A stretch of 64,000 nucleotides of DNA, taken from the NCBI RefSeq assembly GCF_009739465.1, contig NZ_WHOM01000062.1, forward strand, positions 1 through 64,000, written 5' to 3'. The DNA is from Streptomyces apocyni. GTDB lineage: Bacteria > Actinomycetota > Actinomycetes > Streptomycetales > Streptomycetaceae. Shown in pieces: positions 52,512-60,604 of this stretch (within the stretch, counting starts at the first letter, position 1; every line of letters starts with the position of its first letter). The position numbers were made by a program, and so were the translations under genes. Under the pieces are notes generated by a model. The model did not search any database and was not told the DNA's origin. It was given only the letters and a program-made list of their open reading frames with translations.

Positions 52512-53410
52512 GGGGAACCCTCCGCCGTGGGGATGTGCTTGGTGAACTCCGTGTGCCCCGGCCAGCTGAGCACCACTTCGTCGCCCTCCAGTCGGGCCTG
52601 GGCCAGTACGGGGGTCAGGTCGCGGTCCGCCGACGCGGTGAGGGCTTCGGCGGCGGTGGCGTACGGGAGCAGCTGGCGCAGCGTCGCGACCGTCGGCGGC
52701 ATCATCAGCAGCTCGCCCTTGTCGTAGCCCGCCGTGGCGTCCTGCGGGCTGATCCACACCGTACGGTCCGCCTCGGTCGAGGCGTTGCGGGTGCGCTGGC
52801 CCTCGGGGAGCGCGGCCACGAAGAACCAGGTGTCGTAGCGCTTCGGCTCGAACTCCGGGGTGATCCAGCGCGCCCACACACCCAGCAGGTCGCTGCGCAG
52901 CACCAGCCCGCGTCGGTCCAGGAACTCGGCGAAGGAGAGCTCGCGGGCCACCAGTGCCTCGCGGTCGGCCTCCCAGTCGGCGCCGGTGATGTCCGAGACG
53001 ACGCTGTCGGCGGTCGGGCCCGCGAGGAGTACACCCGCCTCCTCGAACGTCTCACGCACCGCCGCGCAGACGACAGCCTGTGCCTCGGTCTCCGCGACGC
53101 CGAGGCGCTCGGCCCAGGCGCTGAGCGCCGGGCCCGCCCAGCCGACCAGGTGGTCGTCGTCCCGCGGGTCGACGCCGCCGCCCGGATAGGCGTACGCGCC
53201 TCCGGCGAAGGCCATGGAGGCGCGTCTGCGCAGCATGTGAACGGCGGGTCCGCTCGCCGCCGTGTCCGCCACCGTGCCCGCCGCCATGTCCGCGTCCCGC
53301 AGCAGCATGACCGTCGCCGCGCGCTTGGGGAGCGCGGGGCGCAGCGTGCCGTTCGCCAGGGCACGGATGCGGTCGGGCCACTCCGGTGGGTACCACTGAC
53401 CATTAGCCAT
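52508..53410 (-). CDS. NUDIX hydrolase with an interrupted Nudix box (NUDT19-like)
   Basis: The 300-residue product has the Nudix box split: GGGVDPRDDD is followed by an insert of about 35 residues before RETFEEAGVLL (near 120-130). This arrangement is known in NUDT19, an acyl-CoA/CoA diphosphatase. ATG 53410 (MANGQWYPPEWPDRIRAL) gives the full N-terminal domain. The 4-nt overlap with the MBL gene suggests that the two hydrolases act in one route, possibly on acyl-CoA-type compounds; this is inference. Confidence 0.87.
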   Translation of the reverse strand: MANGQWYPPEWPDRIRALANGTLRPALPKRAATVMLLRDADMAAGTVADTAASGPAVHMLRRRASMAFAGGAYAYPGGGVDPRDDDHLVGWAGPALSAWAERLGVAETEAQAVVCAAVRETFEEAGVLLAGPTADSVVSDITGADWEADREALVARELSFAEFLDRRGLVLRSDLLGVWARWITPEFEPKRYDTWFFVAALPEGQRTRNASTEADRTVWISPQDATAGYDKGELLMMPPTVATLRQLLPYATAAEALTASADRDLTPVLAQARLEGDEVVLSWPGHTEFTKHIPTAEGSP

Positions 53411-53443
53411 GGCCGGAGGCTATCCGGTGGCGCGTTGATGTTC

Positions 53444-53467
53444 GAGGGGCAACATTCTTTGCCCCTC
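53444..53467 (-). terminator. Hairpin downstream of ridA
   Basis: GAGGGGCAA (53444-53452) pairs with TTGCCCCTC (53459-53467) around a 6-nt loop, between the ridA end and the NUDIX start on the same strand. Confidence 0.6.
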
Positions 53468-53550
53468 AGGAGCTGCCCCTCAGGCGCTGCTCCCCTCAGG
53501 CGTTGCTGCCGCTCAGGCGTTGCTGCCGCTCAGTCGTGGCTGCCGCTCAG
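53461..53550 (-). repeat. Degenerate 17-bp tandem repeats at the ridA 3' end
   Basis: The plus strand repeats CCGCTCAGGCGTTGCTG-like units four to five times, the right ones nearly perfect and the left ones decayed. The ridA stop (TCA at 53547-53549 on this strand) falls in the last unit, so each unit carries a TGA in the gene's sense. Confidence 0.7.
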
Positions 53551-54014
53551 ACCTCGGCCAGCTCGACCTGGACCTCGACCTCGACCGGAGCGTCCAGCGG
53601 AAGGACCGCCACGCCCACCGCGCTGCGGGCGTGCACGCCCTTGTCGCCCAGCGCTTCGCCCAGCAGCTCACTGGCGCCGTTGATGACACCCGGCTGGCCG
53701 GTGAAGTCCGCGGCCGACGCGACGAAGCCGACGACCTTCACGACCCGGACGATACGGTCCAGGTCCCCGGCGACCGACTTGACCGCCGCCAGCGCGTTCA
53801 GCGCGCAGGTGCGGGCCAGTTCCTTGGCCTCGTCGGCGGTGACCTCGGCGCCGACCTTGCCGGTGACCGGCAGTTTGCCGTCCACCATCGGGAGCTGGCC
53901 CGAGGTGTACACGTACACACCGGACTGGATGGCGGGCTGGTACGAGGCGAGCGGCGGGACGACCTCCGGAAGCGTCAGCCCCAGCGCGGCGAGCTTCTCC
54001 TCAACGGCGCTCAT
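53547..54014 (-). CDS. RidA/YjgF family enamine deaminase-like protein
   Basis: The 155-residue product belongs to the RidA superfamily, which hydrolyses reactive enamines from PLP enzymes. It begins MSAVEEKLAALGLTLP and shows YTSGQLPMVDGKLPVTGKVG and the C-terminal ARSAVGVAVLPLDAPVEVEVQVEL. The conserved active Arg lies in HARSAVGV. It is somewhat longer than the classic 130 residues and fits the YjgH/TdcF-like subgroup in Streptomyces. ATG 54014 overlaps the DUF4177 stop as ATGA. Confidence 0.88.
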   Translation of the reverse strand: MSAVEEKLAALGLTLPEVVPPLASYQPAIQSGVYVYTSGQLPMVDGKLPVTGKVGAEVTADEAKELARTCALNALAAVKSVAGDLDRIVRVVKVVGFVASAADFTGQPGVINGASELLGEALGDKGVHARSAVGVAVLPLDAPVEVEVQVELAEV

Positions 54015-54172
54015 GCCTGCTTCTCCCGCTTCAGGTAGGCCACCAGCTGCTCGGGGTTGTTCGGTCCGGGCACGACCTGGACGAGCTCCCAGCCGTCCTC
54101 GCCCCAGGTGTCCAGAATCTGCTTGGTCGCGTGGACGAGCAGCGGCACAGTCACGTATTCCCACTTGGTCAT
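54011..54172 (-). CDS. DUF4177 small protein
   Basis: The 53-residue product reads MTKWEYVTVPLLVHATKQIL and later WGEDGWELVQVV, the DUF4177 pattern (an aromatic, beta-type protein of unknown function). TACAGT lies 6 nt before ATG 54172 on the minus strand, and there is no ribosome site, so the message is probably leaderless. It is coupled to ridA by a 4-nt overlap. Confidence 0.85.
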   Translation of the reverse strand: MTKWEYVTVPLLVHATKQILDTWGEDGWELVQVVPGPNNPEQLVAYLKREKQA

Positions 54173-54243
54173 ACGGCGACTGTAATGCCTGCCACGGACA
54201 GCCCCATGCGTAGCCCACGGCACGACTGGTTAGGCTCGCATAC
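54173..54243. promoter_or_regulatory. Divergent leaderless promoters for DUF4177 and the first ArsA-like gene
   Basis: In this 71-bp gap both genes have a -10 hexamer right before the start codon: TACAGT (complement of 54179-54184) 6 nt before ATG 54172, and TAGGCT (54231-54236) 7 nt before GTG 54244. No ribosome site is seen on either side. Confidence 0.6.
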
Positions 54244-55209
54244 GTGAGCAGGCTCCAGGTCGTCAGCGGCAAGGGCGGTACCGGTAAGACCACGGTCGCC
54301 GCCGCCCTCGCGCTCGCCCTCGCGACCGAGGGCAAACGCGCCCTGCTGGTCGAGGTCGAGGGCAGACAGGGCATCGCGCAGCTCTTCGAAACCGAAGCGC
54401 TGCCCTATGAGGAGCGCAAGGTCGCGGTCGCTCCCGGCGGCGGGGAGGTGTACGCACTCGCCATCGACGTCGAACTGGCGCTGCTCGACTATCTGCAGAT
54501 GTTCTACCGGCTCGGCGGCGCGGGCCGGGCCCTGAGAAAGATCGGCGCGATCGACTTCGCCACCACGATCGCGCCCGGTGTACGGGATGTCCTGCTGACC
54601 GGCAAGGTCTGCGAGGCCGTACGCCGCAAGGACAAGCAGGGCCGGTTCGCGTACGACTACGTCGTCATGGACGCCCCGCCGACCGGCCGCATCACCCGCT
54701 TCCTGAACGTGAACGACGAGGTGGCCGGGCTGGCGAAGATCGGCCCGATACACAATCAGGCGCAGGCCGTGATGCGGGTGCTCAAGTCGCCGGAGACGGC
54801 GGTGCATCTGGTGACGCTGCTGGAGGAGATGCCGGTCCAGGAGACGGTGGACGGCATGGCGGAGCTCAAGGCCGCCGGGCTGCCCGCGGGCCGGGTCCTG
54901 GTGAACATGGTGCGCCCCGCCGTCCTGGACGCGCCGGTGCCCACCGACGTACGCCGCCAGGACATCGCCAAGGCGCTCTCCCGGGCGGGCCTTGGCGGGG
55001 CGCGTAAGGGCGGCCGGGCCGAGCAGTTGGTCGAACCGCTGCTCGCGCAGGCCGCCGACTACGAGGAGCGGGTCGCCCTGGAGCGTCGGCAGCGGGCTGA
55101 GCTGGCTGAGCTGGGGCTTCCCGTGCACGAGTTGGAGCTGCTGGCCGAGGGCATCGACCTGGCGGGGCTGTTCCGGCTCGCGGCCGAACTGCGGAAGCAA
55201 GGCCTGTGA
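54244..55209 (+). CDS. ArsA-like ATPase, first of a pair
   Basis: The 321-residue product is a SIMIBI ATPase of the ArsA/GET3 group. It starts MSRLQVVSGKGGTGKTTVAAALAL with the deviant Walker A GKGGTGKTT and shows the Walker B-type YVVMDAPPTGR and the C-terminal helix AELAELGLPVHELELLAEG. The group includes arsenite-pump ATPases, but no arsenic genes are nearby. With its partner downstream it is conserved next to wblA in actinobacteria (recalled), and the two may form a heterodimer. GTG 54244 is leaderless by its -10 box. Confidence 0.88.
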   Translation: MSRLQVVSGKGGTGKTTVAAALALALATEGKRALLVEVEGRQGIAQLFETEALPYEERKVAVAPGGGEVYALAIDVELALLDYLQMFYRLGGAGRALRKIGAIDFATTIAPGVRDVLLTGKVCEAVRRKDKQGRFAYDYVVMDAPPTGRITRFLNVNDEVAGLAKIGPIHNQAQAVMRVLKSPETAVHLVTLLEEMPVQETVDGMAELKAAGLPAGRVLVNMVRPAVLDAPVPTDVRRQDIAKALSRAGLGGARKGGRAEQLVEPLLAQAADYEERVALERRQRAELAELGLPVHELELLAEGIDLAGLFRLAAELRKQGL

Positions 55210-55349
55210 GCGCGCGGGCAAGACCTGTGAGCCGCCCCGCGCACCCAACCGCGTACCACCACGCGCAGCACGCCCGGCTCGCGCACCACGCCCAGCTCGC
55301 GCAGCACGCGCGCCACGCGCACCACGCCAAGGAGGGGGCCAGCCGATGA
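55206..55349 (+). CDS. Possible histidine-rich 47-residue protein between the ArsA-like genes
   Basis: A frame from GTG 55206 to TGA 55347-55349 overlaps both neighbours by exactly 4 nt (GTGA with the first ArsA gene, ATGA with the second). It reads MSARARPVSRPAHPTAYHH, then repeats of AQHARLAHHAQLAQHARHAHH, with 10 His in 47 residues. Third codon positions are about 90% G or C. There is no separate ribosome site. His clusters could bind Ni, Zn or Co. The frame might instead be a chance reading of a GCGCACCAC-type repeat. Confidence 0.45.
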   Translation: MSARARPVSRPAHPTAYHHAQHARLAHHAQLAQHARHAHHAKEGASR

Positions 55350-56647
55350 GCCTGACACCGGCCGTACCGCTGGACGTCGACCCGCTGCTAGACGATCCCG
55401 AGACCCGCATCATGGTGTGCTGCGGCGCCGGCGGCGTGGGCAAGACCACCACCGCGGCGGCGCTGGGACTGCGCGCGGCGGAGCGCGGCCGCAAGGTCGT
55501 CGTCCTCACCATCGACCCCGCGCGCAGGCTGGCGCAGTCCATGGGCATCGACTCGTTGGACAACACGCCACGGCGGGTCAAGGACGTGGACGGTCCCGGT
55601 GAACTGCACGCCATGATGCTGGACATGAAGCGCACCTTCGACGAGATCGTCGAGGCGCACGCGGACGCCGAGCGGTCCCGGGCGATCCTGGAGAACCCCT
55701 TCTACCAGTCCCTGTCGGCCGGGTTCGCGGGCACGCAGGAGTACATGGCGATGGAGAAGCTGGGTCAGTTGCGGTCCCGCGAGGAGTGGGACCTGATCGT
55801 GGTCGACACTCCGCCTTCGCGTTCCGCGCTGGACTTCCTGGACGCGCCGAAGAACCTCGGGTCGTTCCTGGACGGCAAGTTCATCCGCGTGCTGATGGCT
55901 CCGGCGAAGGTCGGCGGGCGGGCCGGGATGAAGTTCCTCAATGTCGGTATGTCGATGATGACGGGGACGCTCGGCAAGCTGCTGGGCGGTCAGTTCCTGC
56001 GCGACGTACAGACCTTCGTGGCGGCCATGGACACCATGTTCGGCGGTTTCCGCACCCGCGCGGACGCCACCTATCAGCTGCTGCAGGCACCAGGGACGGC
56101 GTTTCTCGTGGTGGCGGCCCCGGAGCGGGACGCGCTACGGGAGGCGGCGTACTTCGTCGAGCGGCTGGCCGCCGAGAAGATGCCGCTCGCCGGGCTCGTA
56201 CTGAATCGCGTGCACGGCAGCGGCGCCGCTCAGCTGTCCGCCGAGCGGGCGCTCGCCGCTGCGGAAAATCTTGACGAACGCCGCATTGTGGATCAGGACG
56301 CCGGGAAGGTAGGAGTGCAGAACTCCCCCGAGACGCCCAGTGGATCTCCCGAGCCCGAGCCCGCGCACTCTGTGGACGGCACAAACAGCGCAGACGGCAC
56401 CGACGGCACGGACACCGTTGACGCGCACGCCCAGCACCTGACCACAGGCCTGCTGCGGTTGCACGCCGAGCGCATGCAGTTGCTGGCGCGCGAGCAGCGC
56501 ACCCGCGACCGCTTCACCGCGCTCCACCCCGAGGTGGCGGTCACCGAAGTAGCCGCCCTGCCCGGCGATGTGCACGACCTCGCAGGGCTACGGGACATCG
56601 GAGACCGACTCGCGGCCGGTGGCACTCGCCCGACCGGAGCTGCCTGA
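55346..56647 (+). CDS. ArsA-like ATPase, second of a pair, with acidic insert
   Basis: The 433-residue product has Walker A CCGAGGVGKTTTAAALGL near 28-40, TIDPARRLAQSMG and LIVVDTPPSRSALDFLD, typical of the ArsA/GET3 group. Residues about 315-360 are a low-complexity Asp/Gly/Ser/Thr/Pro insert (EPEPAHSVDGTNSADGTDGTD), probably a flexible loop. The C-terminal part is helical and then ends GGTRPTGAA. ATG 55346 has GGAGGGGG upstream. It is expected to work with the first ArsA-like protein; the client is unknown. Confidence 0.88.
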   Translation: MSLTPAVPLDVDPLLDDPETRIMVCCGAGGVGKTTTAAALGLRAAERGRKVVVLTIDPARRLAQSMGIDSLDNTPRRVKDVDGPGELHAMMLDMKRTFDEIVEAHADAERSRAILENPFYQSLSAGFAGTQEYMAMEKLGQLRSREEWDLIVVDTPPSRSALDFLDAPKNLGSFLDGKFIRVLMAPAKVGGRAGMKFLNVGMSMMTGTLGKLLGGQFLRDVQTFVAAMDTMFGGFRTRADATYQLLQAPGTAFLVVAAPERDALREAAYFVERLAAEKMPLAGLVLNRVHGSGAAQLSAERALAAAENLDERRIVDQDAGKVGVQNSPETPSGSPEPEPAHSVDGTNSADGTDGTDTVDAHAQHLTTGLLRLHAERMQLLAREQRTRDRFTALHPEVAVTEVAALPGDVHDLAGLRDIGDRLAAGGTRPTGAA

Positions 56648-56684
56648 CGCCTCGCCTGACGTCTCGCTGGCGTCTCGCGGTGGG

Positions 56685-57056
56685 CTAGCCCACCGCTGCG
56701 TAACTCTCGTAGTGCTCCTGCTCGCCGATCTCGTCGACGTCCATGTCGACGTCGACGCCCACGGGCAGGATTCCCGCGCTGCGCTCGTACTCGATACGTG
56801 CGGTCTCGAGCAGTCGGCGCCAGGAGGTGACCGTGGGGCGCCTGCGCAACAGTGCGCGTCGCTCCCGCTCGGTCATGCCGCCCCACACACCGAACTCGAC
56901 GCGATTGTCGAGCGCGTCGGCCAGGCACTCGGTCCGCACCGGACATCCGGTGCACACCGCCTTGGCCCTGTTCTGCGCCGCTCCTTGTACGAACAGTTCA
57001 TCCGGATCGGTAGTGCGACAGGCCGCCTGCGCACTCCAGTCGGTTACCCAGCCCAT
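56685..57056 (-). CDS. wblA: WhiB-like Fe-S regulator WblA
   Basis: The 123-residue product has the WhiB pattern. Four Cys ligands of a 4Fe-4S cluster are seen: one in SAQAACRTTDPDELF and three in CTGCPVRTEC. The turn EFGVWGG is followed by the basic RRALLRRRPTVTSWRR. WblA controls the switch to sporulation and represses antibiotic production. ATG 57056 (MGWVTDWSAQAAC) matches the known protein; GTG 57113 or ATG 57107 would add MPLPPWGSLDSGEDG and cannot be excluded. Compared with S. coelicolor as I recall it, the C-terminus has an acidic insert VDVDMDVDEIG. Confidence 0.94.
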   Translation of the reverse strand: MGWVTDWSAQAACRTTDPDELFVQGAAQNRAKAVCTGCPVRTECLADALDNRVEFGVWGGMTERERRALLRRRPTVTSWRRLLETARIEYERSAGILPVGVDVDMDVDEIGEQEHYESYAAVG

Positions 57057-57532
57057 GCCGGCGCCGTCCTCTCCCGAATCGAGGCTCCCCCACGGCGGCA
57101 GCGGCATATTCACCGCCGCCAGTTGAGGACGTTACGGAAGGTCTCGACTGTGCAACACCCCCGTGGGGCCCAATCTTGAATGGCCCGAACGGACTATGCG
57201 TAAGCGGCAGATCACCCGACGGAGTGAGCTGCGGACATGCGCGATGAACCCGACAAAACGGGAGGCATTAGCTGAGTCACAACGGGCACAAGGTGACGCA
57301 TGAGGCGGATTCGGACACGGATCCGTCGGATTCGGGGACGACGGAAGTGACCAGACTGAGAGAACTGGGGGAACAGAGAGGACTGGGTGAACAGGGGGAA
57401 CAGGGGTAAACATGGAGAACTGGGGGAATCTCCTCTGAAACCGCACCGGTGCGACAGCCGCTGTGACAGTTGAGTGCAGCTTAGGCCAAGGCATATACGC
57501 CTGTCCGGCGATTCAGAACGTAGGCTGCACCC
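57057..57532. promoter_or_regulatory. Divergent regulatory region between wblA and the penicillin-binding protein gene
   Basis: About 420-476 bp without a supported gene. TAGGCT (57521-57526) stands 6 nt before ATG 57533, a leaderless promoter for the PBP. Purine-rich near-repeats of the form GAACTGGGGGAACAG run through 57361-57434. The long leader fits the heavy control known for wblA. Open frames here on the minus strand follow the repeats and look spurious. Confidence 0.55.
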
Positions 57533-59884
57533 ATGGGAAACACGCGCTCGGGCGGAGGGCTGTCCATCGGTCAGCAGATCGCCAAGTTCCTCGGTGTCAG
57601 CGTCCTCTCGGGCGCCGTACTGGCCGGCATCGCACTGCCCGCGGCGGGTGCGCTCGGTCTCGCGGCCAAGGGATCGGTCGAGGGGTTCGACGAGATTCCG
57701 TCCAACTTGGAGCGGCCGCCGCTGAGTCAGCGCACGACCATCCTGGACTCGCACGGGGAGACGATCGCCACGGTCTTCTCGCGTGACCGCACGCTGGTCG
57801 ACCTCAAGGACATCTCGCCGTACATGCAGAAGGCGATCGTCGCGATCGAGGACTCCCGGTTCTACGAGCACGGCGCGATCGACCTCAAGGGGATCCTGCG
57901 CGCACTCAACGAGAACGCGCAGTCCGGCGAGGTGTCCCAGGGCGCGTCCACACTCACCCAGCAGTACGTCAAGAACGTCTTCGTCGAGGAGGCGGGCGAC
58001 GACCCGGAGAAGGTCGCCGAGGCCACTCAGCAGACCATCGGCCGGAAGATCCGCGAGCTCAAGTACGCGATCCAGATCGAGGAGATGCTCGGCAAGAAGG
58101 GCATCCTCGAGAACTACCTGAACATCACCTTCTTCGGACAGCAGGCGTACGGCGTCGAGGCCGCCGCCCACCGGTACTTCTCCAAGCCCGCCAAGGATCT
58201 CAAGCTGGAGGAGGCCGCGCTGCTGGCAGGTCTCGTCCAGTCGCCGAGCCGGTACGACCCGGTCAACGACGCGCAGGAGGCCACCAAGCGCCGCAACGTC
58301 GTCCTGCAGCGGATGGTCGAGACGGGCGACATCACGCAGGAAGAGGCCACCAAGGCGAAGAAGAAGGACCTCGGCCTGAAGATCAGCAAGCCGCAGAACG
58401 GCTGCATCACCGCGGTGAAGGGCGCCACGTTCTTCTGCGACTACGTGCAGGAGGTCTTCCTCAACGACCCGGTCTTCGGCAAGACCAGGGAAGACCGCCA
58501 GAAGATCTGGAACCAGGGCGGGCTGCGGATCAAGACGACGCTGGACGCCCAGGCCCAGGAGAGCGTTCAGCAGGCCATCAAGAACAACGTCAAGAAGAAC
58601 GACGAGGTGGCGACCGCGGTCACCCTCGTCGAGCCGGGCACCGGCAAGATCCTCGGCATGGGCCAGTCACGGCCGTACGGCTACGGGAAGAACGAGACCG
58701 AGATCAACCTCTCGGTGGACAAGGACATGGGCGGCGGCGGGGGCTACCAGCCGGGTTCGACGTTCAAGCCGATCATCGCGGCGGCCGCCCTGGAGAAGGG
58801 CATGTCGCCGACGCAGGTGTACGGGTCGCCGTACGACATGGCGTACCCGAGCCCGGTGTCGACGTGTGACGGCAACTGGGTCAACACCTCGAACGAGCGG
58901 GTGGAGAACGAGACGTCGGAGGAGGTCGGCCCGTACGACCTCAAGGAAGCGACCAAGCTGTCGGTCAACACCTACTTCGTCGAGCTGATCAGCGACGTCG
59001 GTATCTGCCCGGTGACCAAGATGGCCAGGAAGATGGGCGCCACGCGCGCCGACGGCAACCCGATCGCGCAGGTGCCGTCCATGACGCTGGGCTCCAACGA
59101 GATGTCGCCGCTGACGATGGCGTCGGCGTACGCGACGTTCGCCTCGCGCGGCACGTACTGCACGCCGGTGGCCATCGAGGCGGTCACCGGAGCGGACGGC
59201 AAGGCGATGGAGGTGCCGAAGTCCGCGTGCTCGCGCGCCATGTCCACGAAGACGGCCGACACCATCAGCGGCCTGCTCAAGGGCGTGGTCGAGGCGGGTA
59301 CGGGCCAGCAGGCGGGTCTCGGCGCCGACCGGCCGAACGCGGGCAAGACCGGTACCACCGACTTCCGTTACGCGGCCTGGTTCGTGGGCTACACGCCGAA
59401 CATGTCGGGCGCGGTGTGGGTCGGCGACCCGATGCACAAGCGGAAGATGATCGACATCACCATCGGCGGCCGCTACCACGCCAAGGTGTTCGGTGGCGGG
59501 GTCCCGGGCCCGATCTGGAAGCAGGCGATGAGCGGCGCGCTGGACGGCAAGCCGGCGCCGGGCCTGCAGACGGTGCACATCCCGGACGCGAAGGACGAGG
59601 ACAAGGACGAGGACCGCGACGGGGACGACGGCGGCGATGGCGGTGATGGCGGTGATGGCGGCAACGCCACCGGCGGAACCGACGACGGGAAGCCGGGGGG
59701 CGGGCCTGGTGGCGGGACCATCGGCGGCGCAATCGGCGGCACCACCACCGGTGGCGGCACCACGACCGGCGGAACCACCGGCGGCGGGGGCAACGACGGC
59801 AATAACGGAGGGACCGGCGGCAACTGGCGAGACATCATCGGCGGCGGAACCGGCGACAGCGGCGGCTGGCCCACGCTCCGCTGA
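57533..59884 (+). CDS. Class A penicillin-binding protein (transglycosylase/transpeptidase)
   Basis: The 783-residue product polymerises and cross-links peptidoglycan. It has one N-terminal membrane segment (about 20-45) and a GT51 glycosyltransferase domain with AIVAIEDSRFYEHGAIDLKG and STLTQQYVKN. The transpeptidase domain has the active Ser in PGSTFKPI (SxxK), SVN in KLSVNTYF and KTG in AGKTGTTDF. The last 100 residues are a disordered Gly/Asp/Thr-rich tail (GGDGGDGGDGG, TTTGGGTTTGG). It is related to mycobacterial PonA2-type proteins but no PASTA domain is visible. The divergent wblA and the leaderless start are conserved features (recalled). Confidence 0.95.
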   Translation: MGNTRSGGGLSIGQQIAKFLGVSVLSGAVLAGIALPAAGALGLAAKGSVEGFDEIPSNLERPPLSQRTTILDSHGETIATVFSRDRTLVDLKDISPYMQKAIVAIEDSRFYEHGAIDLKGILRALNENAQSGEVSQGASTLTQQYVKNVFVEEAGDDPEKVAEATQQTIGRKIRELKYAIQIEEMLGKKGILENYLNITFFGQQAYGVEAAAHRYFSKPAKDLKLEEAALLAGLVQSPSRYDPVNDAQEATKRRNVVLQRMVETGDITQEEATKAKKKDLGLKISKPQNGCITAVKGATFFCDYVQEVFLNDPVFGKTREDRQKIWNQGGLRIKTTLDAQAQESVQQAIKNNVKKNDEVATAVTLVEPGTGKILGMGQSRPYGYGKNETEINLSVDKDMGGGGGYQPGSTFKPIIAAAALEKGMSPTQVYGSPYDMAYPSPVSTCDGNWVNTSNERVENETSEEVGPYDLKEATKLSVNTYFVELISDVGICPVTKMARKMGATRADGNPIAQVPSMTLGSNEMSPLTMASAYATFASRGTYCTPVAIEAVTGADGKAMEVPKSACSRAMSTKTADTISGLLKGVVEAGTGQQAGLGADRPNAGKTGTTDFRYAAWFVGYTPNMSGAVWVGDPMHKRKMIDITIGGRYHAKVFGGGVPGPIWKQAMSGALDGKPAPGLQTVHIPDAKDEDKDEDRDGDDGGDGGDGGDGGNATGGTDDGKPGGGPGGGTIGGAIGGTTTGGGTTTGGTTGGGGNDGNNGGTGGNWRDIIGGGTGDSGGWPTLR

Positions 59885-59920
59885 TGACAGGGGCGGGCGC
59901 CGGGCCTCCGCACTGGCCCG

Positions 59921-59976
59921 TACGTGACTGAGGGCGCTCCCTCGCGAAAGTGGCGGGGAGCGCCCTCAGCTACGTA
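59921..59976 (+). terminator. Hairpin terminator downstream of the PBP gene
   Basis: Arms CTGAGGGCGCTCCC (59928-59941) and GGGAGCGCCCTCAG (59956-59969) pair perfectly; beyond one mismatch the stem continues through TACGTG/CTACGTA to 59921 and 59976. Confidence 0.85.
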
Positions 59977-60063
59977 CACCTGGCAGCCGCGTCGGCCTCA
60001 TCCAGGGCCGAAACCGAGGCCTCACCCGGAACCGAGGCCTCACCCGGAACCGGACCGCGGCGG

Positions 60064-60528
60064 TCAGCCCGCGAGGAGCTTCTTCACCGCGGCGGCAACC
60101 CGGCCACCCTCAGCCTGGCCCGCGACCTTCGGGTTCACGATCTTCATGACCTGCCCCATGGCACGCGGCCCCTCCGCACCGGCCGCCTTCGCCTCCTGCA
60201 CAGCCTGCGCGACGATCGCGTCCAGCTCGGCGTCGGACAACTGCTTGGGCAGGTACACGGCGAGCACCTCGCCCTCCGCCTTCTCCCGCTCAGCCTGCTC
60301 GGTCCGCCCACCATCAGCGAAGGCGTCCGCGGCCTCACGGCGCTTCTTCGCCTCCTTGCCGATCACCTTGAGCACTTCGTCATCGGAGAGCTCGCGCGCC
60401 GACGTGCCCGAGACCTCCTCCTTGGTGATGGCGGTGAGGGTCAGCCGGAGCGTCGACGAACGCAGCTCGTCGCGCTCCCTGATCGCCGCGGTGAGATCTT
60501 CCTTCAGCTGGGCCTTAAGCGTGGTCAT
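60064..60528 (-). CDS. GatB/YqeY domain-containing protein
   Basis: The 154-residue product starts MTTLKAQLKEDLTAAIRERDE and ends KVAGQAEGGRVAAAVKKLLAG, the YqeY pattern related to the tail domain of GatB. It includes LRLTLTAITKEEVSG and the central YLPKQLSDAELDAIVAQAV. The domain is thought to bind tRNA or help amidotransferases, but the stand-alone protein has no proven role. It is cytosolic, highly helical and divergent from the phosphoesterase gene. Confidence 0.9.
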   Translation of the reverse strand: MTTLKAQLKEDLTAAIRERDELRSSTLRLTLTAITKEEVSGTSARELSDDEVLKVIGKEAKKRREAADAFADGGRTEQAEREKAEGEVLAVYLPKQLSDAELDAIVAQAVQEAKAAGAEGPRAMGQVMKIVNPKVAGQAEGGRVAAAVKKLLAG

Positions 60529-60604
60529 GGGCTCAGTGTCGCAGGTGCGCCAGTTGCCCCGCCCACTGATTTCCTCCCGCTACCCGGTCTGCAACGATGG
60601 GTTC

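Noticed and set aside
55210..55345. GCGCACCACGC-type short repeats considered as a CRISPR or attachment repeat
   Set aside because: Units are irregular, without spacers, and fall in one open reading frame; reported instead as a possible His-rich protein.
54244..56647. Arsenic-resistance operon
   Set aside because: The ATPases look ArsA-like, but no ArsB/ACR3, ArsC or ArsR gene and no metal-binding Cys triplet is seen nearby.
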